Origin: Trichosporon coremiiforme
Lineage: Eukaryota > Basidiomycota > Tremellomycetes > Trichosporonales > Trichosporonaceae
Direction of reading: 5' to 3'
Length of the DNA stretch: 64,000 nucleotides
NCBI GenBank assembly: GCA_039545355.1
Contig: BCJJ01000004.1
Coordinates: forward strand, 372,001-436,000
Under the pieces are notes generated by a model. It saw nothing but the letters and a program-made list of their open reading frames with translations. It did not search any database and was not told the DNA's origin. Every line of letters begins with the position of its first letter. Within the stretch, counting starts at the first letter, position 1. Below are positions 43,996-57,100 of the stretch, piece by piece. A program made the translations under genes and the position numbers.

Positions 43996-45509
43996 ATGCA
44001 GCCTCACTCCCATAACGCGGTCGGTCCTGACCAGGCCCGTCATGGTCAACAATCCCAGCATCATCACCCTTACCAAGCCCGGCCGGCAAGCTCATCCTCG
44101 GCTGTTGGATCAACGTCCTCAGCCAGCCGACCCAGAACCGCCAACTCCGTTTCACCCAACAATACCTCCTCGGACCGACCTCCGAAACCACCAAGAAAAC
44201 TCAACAGGTCGGCAAACCAGCTGCATCGTAATCAAGCATGCTTGCCGTGTAGGAGACGTAGAATAAAGTGTGACGCCGCCAAGCCACACTGCTCCTCTTG
44301 TATTCGCTCGTTTCGTTTCCTGGCAAGGACGCAGCCCGACCCCGAACGCGAGGCTCGTGGCGTTCAGTGCGTCTACGAGGAAAGTACAGACAATGAGCCG
44401 GTGGGCGGTGGTGGCGTAGAGGGGGCGTCTCAGCCATCCCTACACGTCGATCCTGATCATCCACGAAACACTGTCCTCAAGTTGGAAGGCCGTATAGGTG
44501 AGTGACGCAAGGCCCTGAAACGGCGTATGCGGTCGCTGACAGCCTTCCAACAGCGGAATTGCAAGACGCACTTGCTCGCCTCAGCGACGGACAGCAAGCC
44601 CTAGGTGTTTCCATGTCCACCCCAAACTCTGCTACTTTCCCAGTCCACTCCTCCCCCCACCAACACCCTTTGTCCGGAGGTGCAGCAGGAGCGGGCGGCC
44701 ACAGCGTCCCACGCAGCATGTCTTGGTCGACGGTCGACTCCAACGTTGCTGGAGGAGGTGGTGCAGGGACTGGAGTAGGTGGTGGCAGCGCCTTTTCACC
44801 GCAACAGTATTCGCCTGCGCCTGGCCCAATCAACCCGAGGTTTTCTTTCGACGGAGCCGGCGGTGCCGGCATGAGCCCTGCTCTGGGACCCAGTATGATA
44901 TCATCTACGCCTTTGTCGAGCTCTCCGATCCAGGAGCACAGCACAGCGTCACATCGCTTCATGCAGCCACACCAGACGGGCATCAGCCATCATCACAGTC
45001 TTTCCGGTCACTCCGGAGTGATGGACATGGGAATCGGCGGCATGGGCCACATGCACCACTCTCTGCAAGGTTCCCGAGGCACCGCGAACGTCCTTTCCGA
45101 ATGCGGGTATCAGACTGGTGGGATTCACAACCCGGCTCTTCCGTCCTATCAGCAGGATCTCGGCACCGATGAAGACGGGAGCCGCGGAGCAAGCTCCGCC
45201 GGTGGAGGGCAGTACATGGACGTCTTTCGACAGGGATGGACACCGTACCTGGCTGAGCCGTCGTTGATAGATCACTTGTAAGTGTCACCCCGATCAATTT
45301 CCTTCCCTCTTGGCTCACCGTAGATAGCAGCTCACACAACGCCCCTCAGTGTGCAGACGTTCATAGCCGCTCCATCGGCTCAACTACAGACCCCAACTCA
45401 AGAGACCCTTCTCAGTCTCGGTTTCCCTCACACACTCCTTAGGTCCGCGTCACCCGGAGCGCAGCTCGCCCCGACGCTCGCTCCGACGCCTACAGCGTTG
45501 TCGTCGTGA
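43996..45509 (+). CDS. Short Zn2Cys6 transcription-factor-like protein
   Basis: Exons 43996-44497, 44554-45277 and 45350-45509 (introns 56 and 72 nt) encode 461 residues. The binuclear zinc cluster has C82, C85, C92, C99, C102 and C125 in the basic frame CLPCRRRRIKC. The last spacer is 22 residues (RSFRFLARTQPDPEREARGVQ), much longer than the standard 6-8. A short coiled coil spans the exon 1/2 junction (LEGRIAELQDALARL). A long Ser/Gly/Pro-rich stretch follows, then GWTPYLAEPSLIDHF. In full-length relatives that last motif leads into the several-hundred-residue middle homology domain; here the frame ends after 50 more residues. So it is either a truncated or decayed factor or a short DNA-binding regulator. 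The exon 3 acceptor is the least sure point; an alternative acceptor gives an even shorter tail. Confidence 0.75.
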
Positions 45510-48500
45510 ACTCTCATCAGTTCCGGCGGTTACCCGAACACGCATTCTCTCCCTGACCCACGTTTCTAGGGTCACTGTCCTACAACAATTGTATAATAGC
45601 ATTACGGTCAGAAGCTTCAAGTCCGATGTTCAAACGTCCTCAGCGCATTGAGTGGTGGAGGATCTCTGGTTTTAAGAGTGATTTACCTGGCCACCCGACT
45701 AGTTTTCCACCGCGAACGACGTTTTGCCCCGTGTCTCTTCTACGATCGACTTAGTATCACTACTACTACGTTAGCTCTGCTCCACTACCCGCATGGTATG
45801 TATCTCTGTGTCTACGATTCAAACTTTTTCCGCTTGGTTCGGCTTGTGCGGTCCGCTGGCAGTGAGATTCGTCGGCCACTCGAAAATCAAACCGCGTTCG
45901 CCCAGCAGCTCCATCCTGTCGCGACCCGTACTCACGCGAGAGACAATGCCTTGCGCTTTGGAACCGGCTCTCGGAGCCGGAAAGACGAGAACCTTCGCTT
46001 GTGTGCCGCGGACGGCACTCGCGAGCACGGACGGAAGGACGACGGCCTAACTAGGCCATTGACACTCACACGGTCACAAGCTGCCCGTGACGTATCAGCG
46101 CGTACAAGCTGAGAATTGCACTTCGCGACCAACGGGCCTTACGGAAGCCATTGATGAACTGCCTCTGGTCATCCAGGGTCGCAATTGACTTTGCACATGA
46201 TTCAGCGGCGCGCAGGGTTACGTCAAGTGAAAGCAAGCTCGCGAGGTTTCCGAGGCAACGCCACATCGCTGAGACGAGCGCTGCCCAAATCGCGACACAA
46301 GCGCAAGCTAGGAGCTGGATAGACGCAGACCAGGACCAGTATACGTGCGGCACTAGTGCAGGATAACAGCAGGAACGCACTGGGCCCACTCCATAAGGAC
46401 ATGTGTGTCACAGACGAAGGAGCGTCGTAACATCGGTTCGGTGATGACTCGCCAGTTCAGGGACGGCTGCACGGATGTTGTACCAGACCGCGGTGACGCC
46501 CGGGACTATGTAACAGGCCGACGATGCCGGTGAGCTAGAACTGTGCGCAGTGTGTATGCATAGTGTATAGTACATTCTACAAGCGAGCAGCCGCGGTCGC
46601 ATGGTCGGTCCGACCGAGCGGACGAGGCCCAGGAACTTGACAGGTGGGTGCTCTGAGCACGCAGGGATCACGCAGCTCACGCGGGTGAGTTCAAGGACAA
46701 AACAGGGGCAAGAGAGGCACAGGAGAGGGCGCATGCGATACATCCGACTGACCGACAAACTGGGAACCACACATTCAACAGACGAACAACGCCAAGGCCC
46801 GAATGGTACCAATGCTTCCCTCTTGCATGCGCGCTGGGCCATTCACAGACCGCAAGCTGGTGAACTGGCCGTGACTGACGCCAGAGACTCTCGGCATGAC
46901 CTACCTGACCTTTGTTCCGGGGCGCTCCAACCTTCAGACGGATATCGGCGAGCTCATCCGCCTGCCGCAAGTCAGCACGCCAGGATGAGTCATTTTTGAG
47001 GATACAACCTGAGGAACCGTATGGGCGGTGAGGGGAAGTTGAGGGATTGAGGGGCTCGGGTAGGGCAGGTCACATCAGGTATCGACCGCAGACGGCTTGG
47101 CTGCAGAGGGTTTCCAGGGGGGAGGTAAACCGTCGGCGAGGGTACAGGATGGACTTTACGACAGGATTGAATTCCAGACAGGCCAATTAACTTTGCCACA
47201 CAGCCGATCCTATGCTGACAATGCGCCATGGTGCTTGTTGGCGGCCCGAACCCCGCCATGCTACCACTGCCGGCGCCGCTTCAAACCTCGGGACGTATGG
47301 GACCTGAATGACGGTAAACATTACGGAGAAGTGGGCGAGCCAATCCTACAGCATTGGGAAGAGTTACAGAATGGCCGTCAAATCGAGGACAGAGGATACC
47401 CGCTGGAATCGTCGATCCAGATAGTGCCACTCCGTACCTAAGTTGGGCGAACTCGCCAGGTTTGTGTTCCTAAGAATCCAGATTCCAGGTGCCGAGCAGC
47501 TTGGAGTCAAGATGTGGCTCCCCGGCCCGCTGGGATGACTCGTGTGCACTGTTAGAGCTTGGAACCGGGGAGGGGCGACGGCACAGTCGAGGTTGAGGCG
47601 GCCAGTCTGTACGCGGGCAGAGGAAGGCAATCACGAGAAGTCATTATTCAATGCTGCGTAACGGCCTCGGTTATCGATCCGGCTGGACAGGCCATGACCG
47701 AAGTCGATATGCCACTGATCCGCCAGTGTCAGTCAGATGACGAGCCGAATCCGGGGGACCCAATAGTAGCAGCGCGGCCTGTGCGCTTATTGAGACCTTC
47801 CTCACGACCGCCACACGTCGATTGAATGGTGCCCGGATGTTTACCATCGGGTGACAAACTCAAAGCCCGTCTGGAGGCTGATCAAATCCGGATGCGGCGA
47901 TGTCTACTTGGGAGGCGTAGCACAGCTCCAGTAAAGCGCTGCATCGTACGGAACGCAGCTATGAGTGGGGGAACACCGAGCGAAGAAAACGGTAACGACA
48001 ACGTGCTTCCTAGGGAGCGATATGCGAATGGGCAACTGGAGTATCACTCGATGCATGGGCGCCAATGGACATGCTTTGACCTAAAGGCACTGCAGGGAAT
48101 GCAGGGCAGAGGCAGGAAGGCAGCTAGGTTGATCATCGAATCACAGTGATATCCTGATTGCAGACGATTGTTTATTGGGGTTTCGGACTAATTTCTCGGG
48201 TTGTCGGCTGAAGCGTTGTGACACGCCCTTCGCCAAGGCTGCGATTGTTAAGAGTACATCGGGTGAGCGCAACGGAAAGTTGAAAGTACCACACGACTCC
48301 TTTCTGGCCCAGCATCGACGGACCGCGTGCTCCTGAGACCATAGCAATGCCTGAACGCAATACCATGTGGGCCACGTCAGGTCTTCAAGGGAGGTCGTAG
48401 TCTAGCATTGGAAGGTCACATTTTTATCCTGACTAAAGTTGGCCAGGGTGGGCGCCCCGCGTGCCCATCGCGTCAAGTGTCGTTTACGTGCGATTTTCCG

Positions 48501-50190
48501 ATGGAACACAGAATGCCGGTCGTCCGGACGTCCGGGCCCGATAGACACATGGATTGCGTGCGGGTTTGAGAAAAGATCTGCCGACGAGCTCGACGGTGCG
48601 GCCTACGGACTCTAATGCCTTTCAGATAGATGCTATTTTGAGGAGAGACCAGGTCGCCGTTTCCGTCGGCGGGGGCTGATTCCAATAAACCTTGATGCTC
48701 GATGGAATCAATAGTGGGTTCTGATATCATTACTCCGTTCACCATTCAAACCCTAGGTGGACCCTGTCGACTGCGCCGCCCTCGCTGGCCTGCCGCCTAC
48801 AACACCTGCGCTCCATGACGTTCCACCCGCCGGATGCAGGTTAGGATGTTCGCGGCAGCTCGGCAATGACCAAGTCTCACCTGTGTATCGGCGATCGAGG
48901 TGGAGCTGGGCTGCAGAGCCATCGGCATTGGAACGGAGGGGGGCGCCGTTCCGAGATCGACTGTGCCGTTGCCGAGATCGCAGACGCACGGTGGACACCG
49001 GCGTTCAATCTTATGGGAGCGGTGAGGTGGGCGAATATGGCGTACCGCCCATTGGCACAGAGCACGCCCATCGGGGAGCCCCGTCGTGACCACCGGCGTT
49101 CATAGGTTCACCACAGGTTCTCGGTCTTTGATCGCTTAAGGGGTAGAGAAAGGCACATACTGCGTCCAAGGGTCAAACCAGGCCGTGCCATAGAGCAAAC
49201 CACCACCCACCCACCATGCACTGCCGCACTGCTTACACTGTAGGGTAGGGGCGGCAGGGGGTGCGGAGGGGGCGGTCTCGTAAGCCGTTGAATGGGAAGG
49301 CGGGCACTTTTAGGTTCTCATCGCTGGATATTGATCGTGAGTGCGGTCGGTCACTTTACAAACCAATGATCAGCACCGACCGGTCCAGCCGGTGCTCGAA
49401 AGTGCGGGCACGGATGTTCATTGCATGTACACATGAGAAACCAGAAATGACGCAGAAACAGGAAGGGTGATGAGATAACGCGGGATATTAATGCAAAATG
49501 TCAGGATTCGAGTGGGTGGGGGCGGGGGGGAAGCACGAGGCGAACAGAGACGGCCAGAACCATCACCGAGATGGACCTTGGGACTCAAAACAGGGGTTGC
49601 GCAACCGCGCTAACTCCTCCTCCCCTTATTCGCTGGCCCTCTCTTCGTCCCCCTCCATGCATGCAAGCTTGGCAGCGGAAGTGCAGCGGATCACGGCTGA
49701 ACGGCTGATGCTTTGTGCACAGTAGGCGAAGAGGCGAAAGGAGGCAGAGACGGTGGAGACGAGAAGGGTTCTCCGCGGCGGGCGGAGAAGTCGAGGCGGG
49801 GGGATGATATGGAGGGGCGAGGAGGACGCATACGCACAAGGGTGAGGCTCGAGGGGGGAGGGGGGAGGGAAGAGGGGAGAGCTAGGACGCCTAGGGTTGA
49901 TTGAAGATCGAGGTGAAGAGGAACCAACTCTCCTCTGGACCGTCGCTGGTTCGTGGGCTTAGACTTGATGAGGTCGAGACAGACGGAGCGAAAGCCAAAA
50001 CGCCTCCTCAGGTCCAAACCAGGTCCCGCCCAAAACGCCCAAAACGCCCAAAACGTCCCATAAGCGGACGACTAGGGCACGCATAGGCAGAGGGTCCAAA
50101 GCAATTGGTTAAGGTTTACGTTATTCGTCGCGTGCCTGAAATCAATGGGTGCCATGCTTGCCGTGATTGGGCTGACCAAACTGAGAGTGG
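45510..50190. other. Gene-poor intergenic, 4.7 kb
   Basis: No supported gene. No remnant of the missing transcription-factor domain was recognised downstream of 45509. A set of plus-strand protein-like ORFs lies at 47097-47441 (with CYHCRRRFKPRDVWDLND), 47559-47825 and 47826-48149. They do not join by convincing splice sites. At 49640-49900 the minus strand is strongly pyrimidine-rich. Confidence 0.4.
50028..50056. repeat. 9-bp tandem repeat (CCCAAAACG)
   Basis: Three direct copies, the last ending in a variant. It lies downstream of the 886-residue gene's stop codon. Confidence 0.85.
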
Positions 50191-53090
50191 TCACTCGTAA
50201 GCCGTTGGAGCACAGATGTCAGACCCAGATCCCTCATGACTCATGGCCATGTTTGGCATCCCAGGCCACTCGTGCCCATGCTCTGGCTCCAAGGGTGACC
50301 GAGGGGGAGGGTTGACGACGTCGGAGCTATCAACTCCAACAATGTTGTCAGGCTGAGGACCGGATGGGCCTGGTGAGCCGCCACAGCGTTGTAGGTCCTG
50401 CAGGTTCTCGTCGGCACGGTACTGGCTGTGATTTGATGCGGGTCGCGAGTAATTGGAAGATTCAGACCCAAAGTAGATGTCGTGTGCAGAAAGCGCCCGG
50501 GGGTGATTGTTGGCGAAGGCCGAGCCGTCAACGAAGGAGGAGTCGAATCCTCCTGCCGCTGATGTAGTTGCACCGTCGTATGCAGAGGTCCCAGCGACTG
50601 CTAGCCCCGCCGCCGCGGGGAACTCGTCCAGGGAGCCTGCCACGACAGAGTTTGATATGGGAACTGAATTTTCGTCGACGCCGCTGGGCACGCTAAGCGC
50701 AGTCGGACTCTGCGGGGTCTTCGGCGAAACATTCGCACTTAATGACGAGGTGCCACTCTGAGGAACGGCCCTAGCGCGAGACCCCGAGCCAGAGTTAGCG
50801 CCTCCGTGGGGAGCACCTTCAGGAGCCACGTCCGAACGGCTCTGTGTGCTGTAGTCTCGAACGAAGGGGCGTAGGTGACCATGCTCGCTAGCGGGATACG
50901 ATGAGTCGGAATCAGACGGTTGTGATCGTTGCTGCGCGAGTTGCGGAACCTGATGCGCGAAACCTTGGGAATACTCGTATGTTATGCGCGCGGCCTCGCC
51001 CTGAGAGTCAGGCGAGACTGGTGCAGCAGCGCGACTCTGGATGGTAAGAGCATGAGAGCTTGAACTAGCCCCAAAGTTTCGGGGAGACGGTGGGCGGAAG
51101 CTTCCGAGGTCGTTGGCGGGGTCGTTGTTCGCCATTCCCTCAAACCACTCGATCATGCCGGTTTCGATGGGCTCCCATTTGTTCTTGCCGACATGTCTGC
51201 AGGTGCGGAAAACGCGGTCAGCATATGCATGGTGCGTTGTCGCAGGTGGTCATATTGATCTGGGAGAATGCTGTGCGCTGTGTTTCAACAACAGGGGTGA
51301 AATGAAGTTCAAATACCCTTGAGCTCGGTGTAGTGGAGCCAAACACGCGGAAACCAGCAGCGGCGTAGTTACGAACCACCCTCAGACTCACTTGTTCAAC
51401 GTATCACGCCGAGTGTACTTGTAGTTTTCACACCGTTCGACGATCTTCCTGCGCACCTGGCGGATTGCATGTCGGGTCGCGTAGTCGAGCTCGGGGAGCT
51501 TCTCGTCTCCAGGGCGGATCACCTTGCGCTCGCAGCGGGCAACGAAGGCGTCGAGTTGGGCAAGGATACGGCGTCCCTTGTGCCATAATTTCTTCAATTC
51601 TTCGCATTTTTGAAGCGGTGAGAGCGCCTGAGAAAGCGACTTGATCATTGGCACCGACGGCTCATGGAAGGACAGATTGTGTTCCAGGGCGAAACAAAAC
51701 AGTGGGAATCGACTCGGCAGCGACGGATATTTCTCGAACAGCGCAACAAGCGCATTGTCGGCACAAATCCGCTTCGATGGCGGCTGCAATGATCGGGGCG
51801 GTGCGCGCCCGCGCTTGCGCGGAGACAGATTCGAAGTCGGCACAAAGTCGCTGTCGCGGCCATCGTCTGTCACTGGACGGTCTTCGTCAGACCCCATGAC
51901 CACGAACGGATCGGTCGCGACTGGCGGGCTGGCCATCGGTGGTGTCGGTGTCGGCGTGTAGTCTGTGGATCAGCTAACAGCTTTCACATATTAACGAGAC
52001 ACTAACCGTATTCGAAATCAGGCGAAATCTTCGACGACGCCGTCCGAGCCTCCAGATCGTGCTGGCCGGCGAATCTAATGCGCGTGGTGGACATGTGTGC
52101 GCTGGGCGGGCTGTCGACACTCGACGAGCTCCAGGTCTCAGCGCCCTGGACCATGTGCTTGGACCCCGAGATCGCGACAGGGCTTACGCCCGCCGATCCG
52201 GATGGCGTCGCTCCAGGGAACGTGGCGTATCCGGCGCTCCGGGCTGGCGGCGGGCTCGAGGGATAGTACGGCTTGAAGACAGGGGCGCCGCTCGGACGCA
52301 GCGAGTTCGAGACGCGGCGGATGTCACTCCCTGTGGGTGACACGGGGAATTGCTGGCTCTGCTGGGATGGCGTAACCTGCGACATCGCAAAGTCTGGGTG
52401 AGCACGAAGAGAAGGCATGGAAGCCGACCTTTGCTGGCCACCAGTTAACAATGCTGTGTCAACCGCAAAATCGCCCGCAGGCGGCACAGATACTTCAAGT
52501 CCTGGGGCCATCGAGGAAGCCGATGTCAAGGTGCTATTGGCGTGCGATGAGGGTCCGGAGCCACTGCTGAGAGAGTAGACGTCGGGGCCAAGCTGCTGTG
52601 CTATTTGCGGCACCGAGCTGAAAGGAAACAGAGGGACATGTTGGCCGTGCTGCTGAGCCGCAAACGCCGCCGTCTGCTCCAGAGAGTGGGCGAACGCCGA
52701 TACGGGCTGTCCGCTCACTGGTGATATTGTTGATGCCATCACGGGCACCACGCGAGGCGCGGGCTGATGATACGGATTGGCGGTGGGGAAGACGGACGAG
52801 AATCCCGGAGTCATCGCATACTGTGGATATGCTCGGGCGTACTGTGCGCCGGAGACGTGCCGGCTGGCGAGCTGTGTCGGACGCATCGAAGGCAGCGAGG
52901 GAACGCGGGGTACAGCAGGAGGAGGAGGGGCAGTTGAAGCTCCCGGTCTGTGACTAGGAGAAGCGGTTTGATGGGGAAAGAAGGGCGTGATGTATCCTCT
53001 TTGAGCGGGCGTTGAGGCCGTGCCGGAGCCCTGGGAGGACAGGTCGTCGCGTTGGTCACTGGGATCACCACTGGGCTCTGACCTGTGCAT
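50191..53090 (-). CDS. Large Ser/Pro-rich protein with one folded central block, possible nuclear regulator
   Basis: Exons 53090-52007, 51962-51392 and 51196-50191 (introns 44 and 195 nt) encode 886 residues. The first 375 and last 320 residues are Ser/Pro/Gly/Ala/Gln-rich and likely disordered. The middle is different. A basic patch (SPRKRGRAPPRSLQPPSKR) is followed by about 150 residues of regular helix-like sequence: ALVALFEKYPSLPSRFPLF, SLSQALSPLQKCEELKKLW, AFVARCERKVI, YATRHAIRQVRRKIVERCENYKYTRRDTLNKHV and WEPIETGMIEWFEGM. The YTRRDTLNKHV piece recalls the helix half of a C2H2 zinc finger, but the CxxC half is absent. The basic patch would suit nuclear localisation. I do not recognise the family; the lineage-restricted regulator idea is inference. 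Start is the first ATG in frame; a 5' non-coding exon cannot be excluded. Confidence 0.75.
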
Positions 53091-54030
53091 TGCCTGGCTG
53101 TTGTCGGGCAGTGAACGATGGTTTGAACTCCGAAAGAGGAGTTAGGCCCAGGAGAACGAGAGCGGCCCGGAATACGGAGTCGGTGGGTCGAGCGACTGTC
53201 CAAAGGCGGAATGGGAAGTGTCGTGAGATTGTTTGGATGCCGGGATTGATCTTGATGCCGAGATAATGCGAAGTTTTACAAGAATGCTGATGATTGTACA
53301 AGCTGCAATGAAATCGGAATCGTAAAGCTGATGGTCCACTTGATGCCGAAAGTTGATAATGTGGTTGGGATGAAACTGATTGATCCAAGCGAACGCAGCT
53401 TGGCTGTAGTCGTCCAAGCTACTGCAAAGACTCGAGAGCAATATCAGACCTATTGGGATGGCCAGCCGCTGGGATCTTCGGTAGCTGTTCCAAGAGACAG
53501 AGAGGGGACTGCCGAAATGAGGAACGGGTGGCGTTCACAGGAGCTGCCGGTCTGAGGTACGACGCGTGGTCTTGCGCAGAACAGGAAGGCGACTGGTGTG
53601 TGATCACCTGCTGGTTGAACCAACCTTGCTTCTCCGGGATTCAATGGAGAAGCGTGAGAGATAACGAGTGTGTGATGGCTCCGATACCGACGGATGTCTA
53701 GGTATTCGAAGAGGGGAATCGCACGATGGGGAATCCAACGTCCGGCTCTCGAGGCGCAGGTACCAAAGCCTTCGAGTGCGTGATGGGAAGCCGTAGAGAG
53801 TAAGGGGATGGTAACAGAGAATGTGCGGGAGATGAAGAATTGCTGTACGCTGAAGAGAGTTGGGGAGAAGATGAGGTATAGGAAGAGATTGGAGGTTCAG
53901 GAGATGTTGTTGTCGTTGTTCGACGAGGAGCGTGTAGAGCGCCAGCCCCTAGCTGATTGCCCGTCCGTGACAGATGGACCCAGGTCCAGGTGTGCGAGTC
54001 TGGGCAGTGTTGGCCAGGGGCGGCGGGGCG

Positions 54031-54032
<2 letters not shown>

Positions 54033-54107
<75 letters not shown>
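54033..54107. repeat. Poly-G run of 75 nt
   Basis: An uninterrupted G run of 75 bases on the plus strand (poly-C on minus), in non-coding sequence 940 bp upstream of the 886-residue gene. Its exact length is uncertain because such runs are hard to sequence. Confidence 0.9.
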
Positions 54108-57100
54108 CTCGAGAGGTTGCGAGTGATGCGCGGGGGGTGGAGGCGGCTACGAGGAAAACGCAGCGTCACGTCACCTGTGGAATTTGTATGGAAGGCCTGG
54201 CCAGATGAGGTGAACAGTGCGTATGCTCATGATACGCACCGCCGCTGTCTGAATGTCACTTCACAGATGTGGGGGATCTGTGAGGAAGCGGGGGAGGACG
54301 CGAGAGAGGCAGTGGGAGGGCGCTGTACCAGTGTCCAGCACGAACCGACGCCAATCAAACTGCCACCTGCCACCTACCAAAAAAAGTCCAAGCTCGAAGA
54401 AAAGTCCTAAGCGTCCTGGGCGACGCGCTGTCCGGTGGAAATGAGGTCCGCAATGCAGTCCCTCTATGGTTAAAGACAGCAGACAAGGCTCCTAAGCATC
54501 AACAGCACGTTCCACGATTTACAGAGGGGTCGCCACTCGATGGATGCTTGATATTTATTGGGATCGGGGTGATCGTTGGCTGGGTGTTCGACCACGTTCT
54601 AGCGTTTTCGAGCGGTGAAGCTTAGTTTGGGGCGTCGTCGATGCGCCTTTTAAAGCGTTTCGATCGGCCGTACGGGCTTGTGCTTGGCACGGAAGGACGC
54701 GTACGGATGGGGGCTGATCCACGTCGGTCCGCAACGAGCTGTGCAAGCGTCGGGGGAGCAGAGGAGGCGCGCTCACTCGTCGATTTGCGGTCGATGATCA
54801 GTCGTTGGGCGGGGTATCGGTGGGCCGCAGATCGAGCCAGGGCGGGGGTCGTCCGGGGGCTAAGTTGGGTCAAGAAATTCAGGTGTGAAGGGGTTCCATC
54901 CATCTTCTTGTCGCGATGGCGGCGCGTCCAGTCATTATATGTAAACAAACTTTTGCGGTTTGCCACTCAGTGCCGCGCAGGACCATGCTTGACCGTGGAT
55001 GCATCCCACTCCGGCCGGTAGGATCGATAACGACTCGTAAGGGTCCACTTCCACTCGGCCTGGTAAACCCTCGCCTCACCTCGGGGTGGGAAACTGAAAA
55101 CTGACACCGGCAGTTATCTAATCAGGCACCGGGCATGAATCTTCCGGCATACCTCACCACCCTCGATTCGCTCCAACCAACGTCCTCTACTCTCTGCAAA
55201 TCGCTCATCCCACCGTCCGCACCACCCGCGCCGCCTGCACGGCCGACTGAATATCCGCCAGGAATCATCCACCCCGTCACTATACCCACCAATCCCTGCT
55301 CTCCTCAGGTCGCCGTCAGATCGAACTCTGGCAGCCCCTCACTTGAGGCACGCAGACCCTCCCCGTGTCTTGGCGAGCTTCAATCAGCCGTATTCCACCT
55401 CAGAGGTCCGCACCGACGAGGTACGGAATGGCGTGCGGTCGCATGCTTAATCCAATCGGAGCCCGCAGTCTACTGCGATTGCTGTGGAACAGAACCCTGG
55501 GCCTGTTCTGGGCACACGACAACCTTATTGATCCCCCTGATCGTTGCACCCATGAGCCCACGACCCATTAGTCACATCTGACTGGTAACTCGGGTCGGAC
55601 GCGTCAGAAGGCTTGGAACGTTCGGTTTGTGACCCAAAATACCCCCTCCTGCCGCCGGCACAGGCCCTGAGCTTGTCTTGACTTCCTGCTCTTAGCCCCT
55701 CAGACCCTCCGCATGAACCCCGCGTAGCCCCTGTTAGGCGAGTGGGTGGAGCCTGCCTCAGCGAGGGATCCCCTCTAGCCGCGAGCCTGTTATCTCGGCT
55801 AGAGGTTGGAATGCGGCGATCTGTGCGGCTGGCTCAAGTTTGCTCAGGCGCACATGGTCCCGGATGAATCATTGGCCACGCGTCGAGTGGGGTGGGTGAC
55901 ACAAGACTTTTCCTCTGCTCTCAGTTGATGTGTCCATAACAGGCTATCTGATTCGTCAGTGGGCTCCCAGGCAGCCGCTGGGAAGACCTCAAGCAGTCTC
56001 AAGCTCGGAAACGAGGTGGCCGGTGATGCGAACTCATCACTTCATAAAGGTACATCGGCCAGGCCGCTCGCTGCCAAGCCCCCCATTCTTCTCATAACTT
56101 GACTTGCTTTTGTCCGCCCACCGGTTTACCTGTTGACTCTCACCAATCGCTGACCTCTGCGGGGTTCATGAGTGCTCGCCTGAGATGGCGTTCACCGTGT
56201 GACCGCGGGGAAACACTCGTCAGCGTCCGGCTGTTCCTCGTCACTGCGAAGACGGCTGTCGCCGCTGGATCTACTTCTTCACTTGCAACGCTTGCGCTTC
56301 TCAGCCGGCTCAATTCAACGTCGCCCGCCGCTGACTCCACCTCAATGGCCCGCAGCAATGGCCCGCTTGACTGATAGCTTGTCTAGCCCCCTTGAATGCC
56401 GCCGACAACGCAATATGTGCGCGATCTCCATCCGCACGTCCGCTGCGCTTGCTGTCCGCTCATCGATGGAACAGCCGGGCTGGGCTTGCCGCGGCTCTCT
56501 ATGTCGCCGCCGATTGCAAGGCCTGACCGCTCCGGGTTGTCATGGAGCACGAGGCGGAGCGGCGTACTGAGAGCGCACTGACATGGTCCGAGCGGTGGTA
56601 TGCATGGCTGGCCGCGGTGGCGTTGACGGTCTCTTCGTCGATGGGCATTGGGGTGATGAGGGATTTGTTTTTGTTTCTGTGACTTTCTGGGGGCGTTCTG
56701 GGGACCCGGGGTAACGTTTCTGGGCGAGATGCCGATCGATGCCGGGCCGTGCCTGACGTGCCGAGCCCGGCATCGACCCAAGGGAGACGTGGGCGGCCAT
56801 CACACATCCGTGGCCCCGACCGCTTGCGGTCAGGCATGAGACCCAAGGATTTTGCTTCCGCTGTAACCGTTGTCAGCCATGCGCGCACCAGGCCCGGCGG
56901 GCTCAGTCCTGTCTCGGCCGCGCTCCCTGAGCGATGGCGACGCTGGCGTCGACTGCTTATCACTCGATCGCATTCCTAGATAGGTACAAACCACGACTGC
57001 AGGAACGTCTGGTACAATCTAGCTCCAACCACAGCCGTCTTGTGCCGTGCGTGCCGAGATGCCGGGTGGTGGTGGGCTCATATTGTCATGCCTTTTCTTG

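Noticed and set aside
53808..54410. 200-codon ORF with a 25-Gly tract
   Set aside because: Created by translating the poly-G run; flanks lack motifs.
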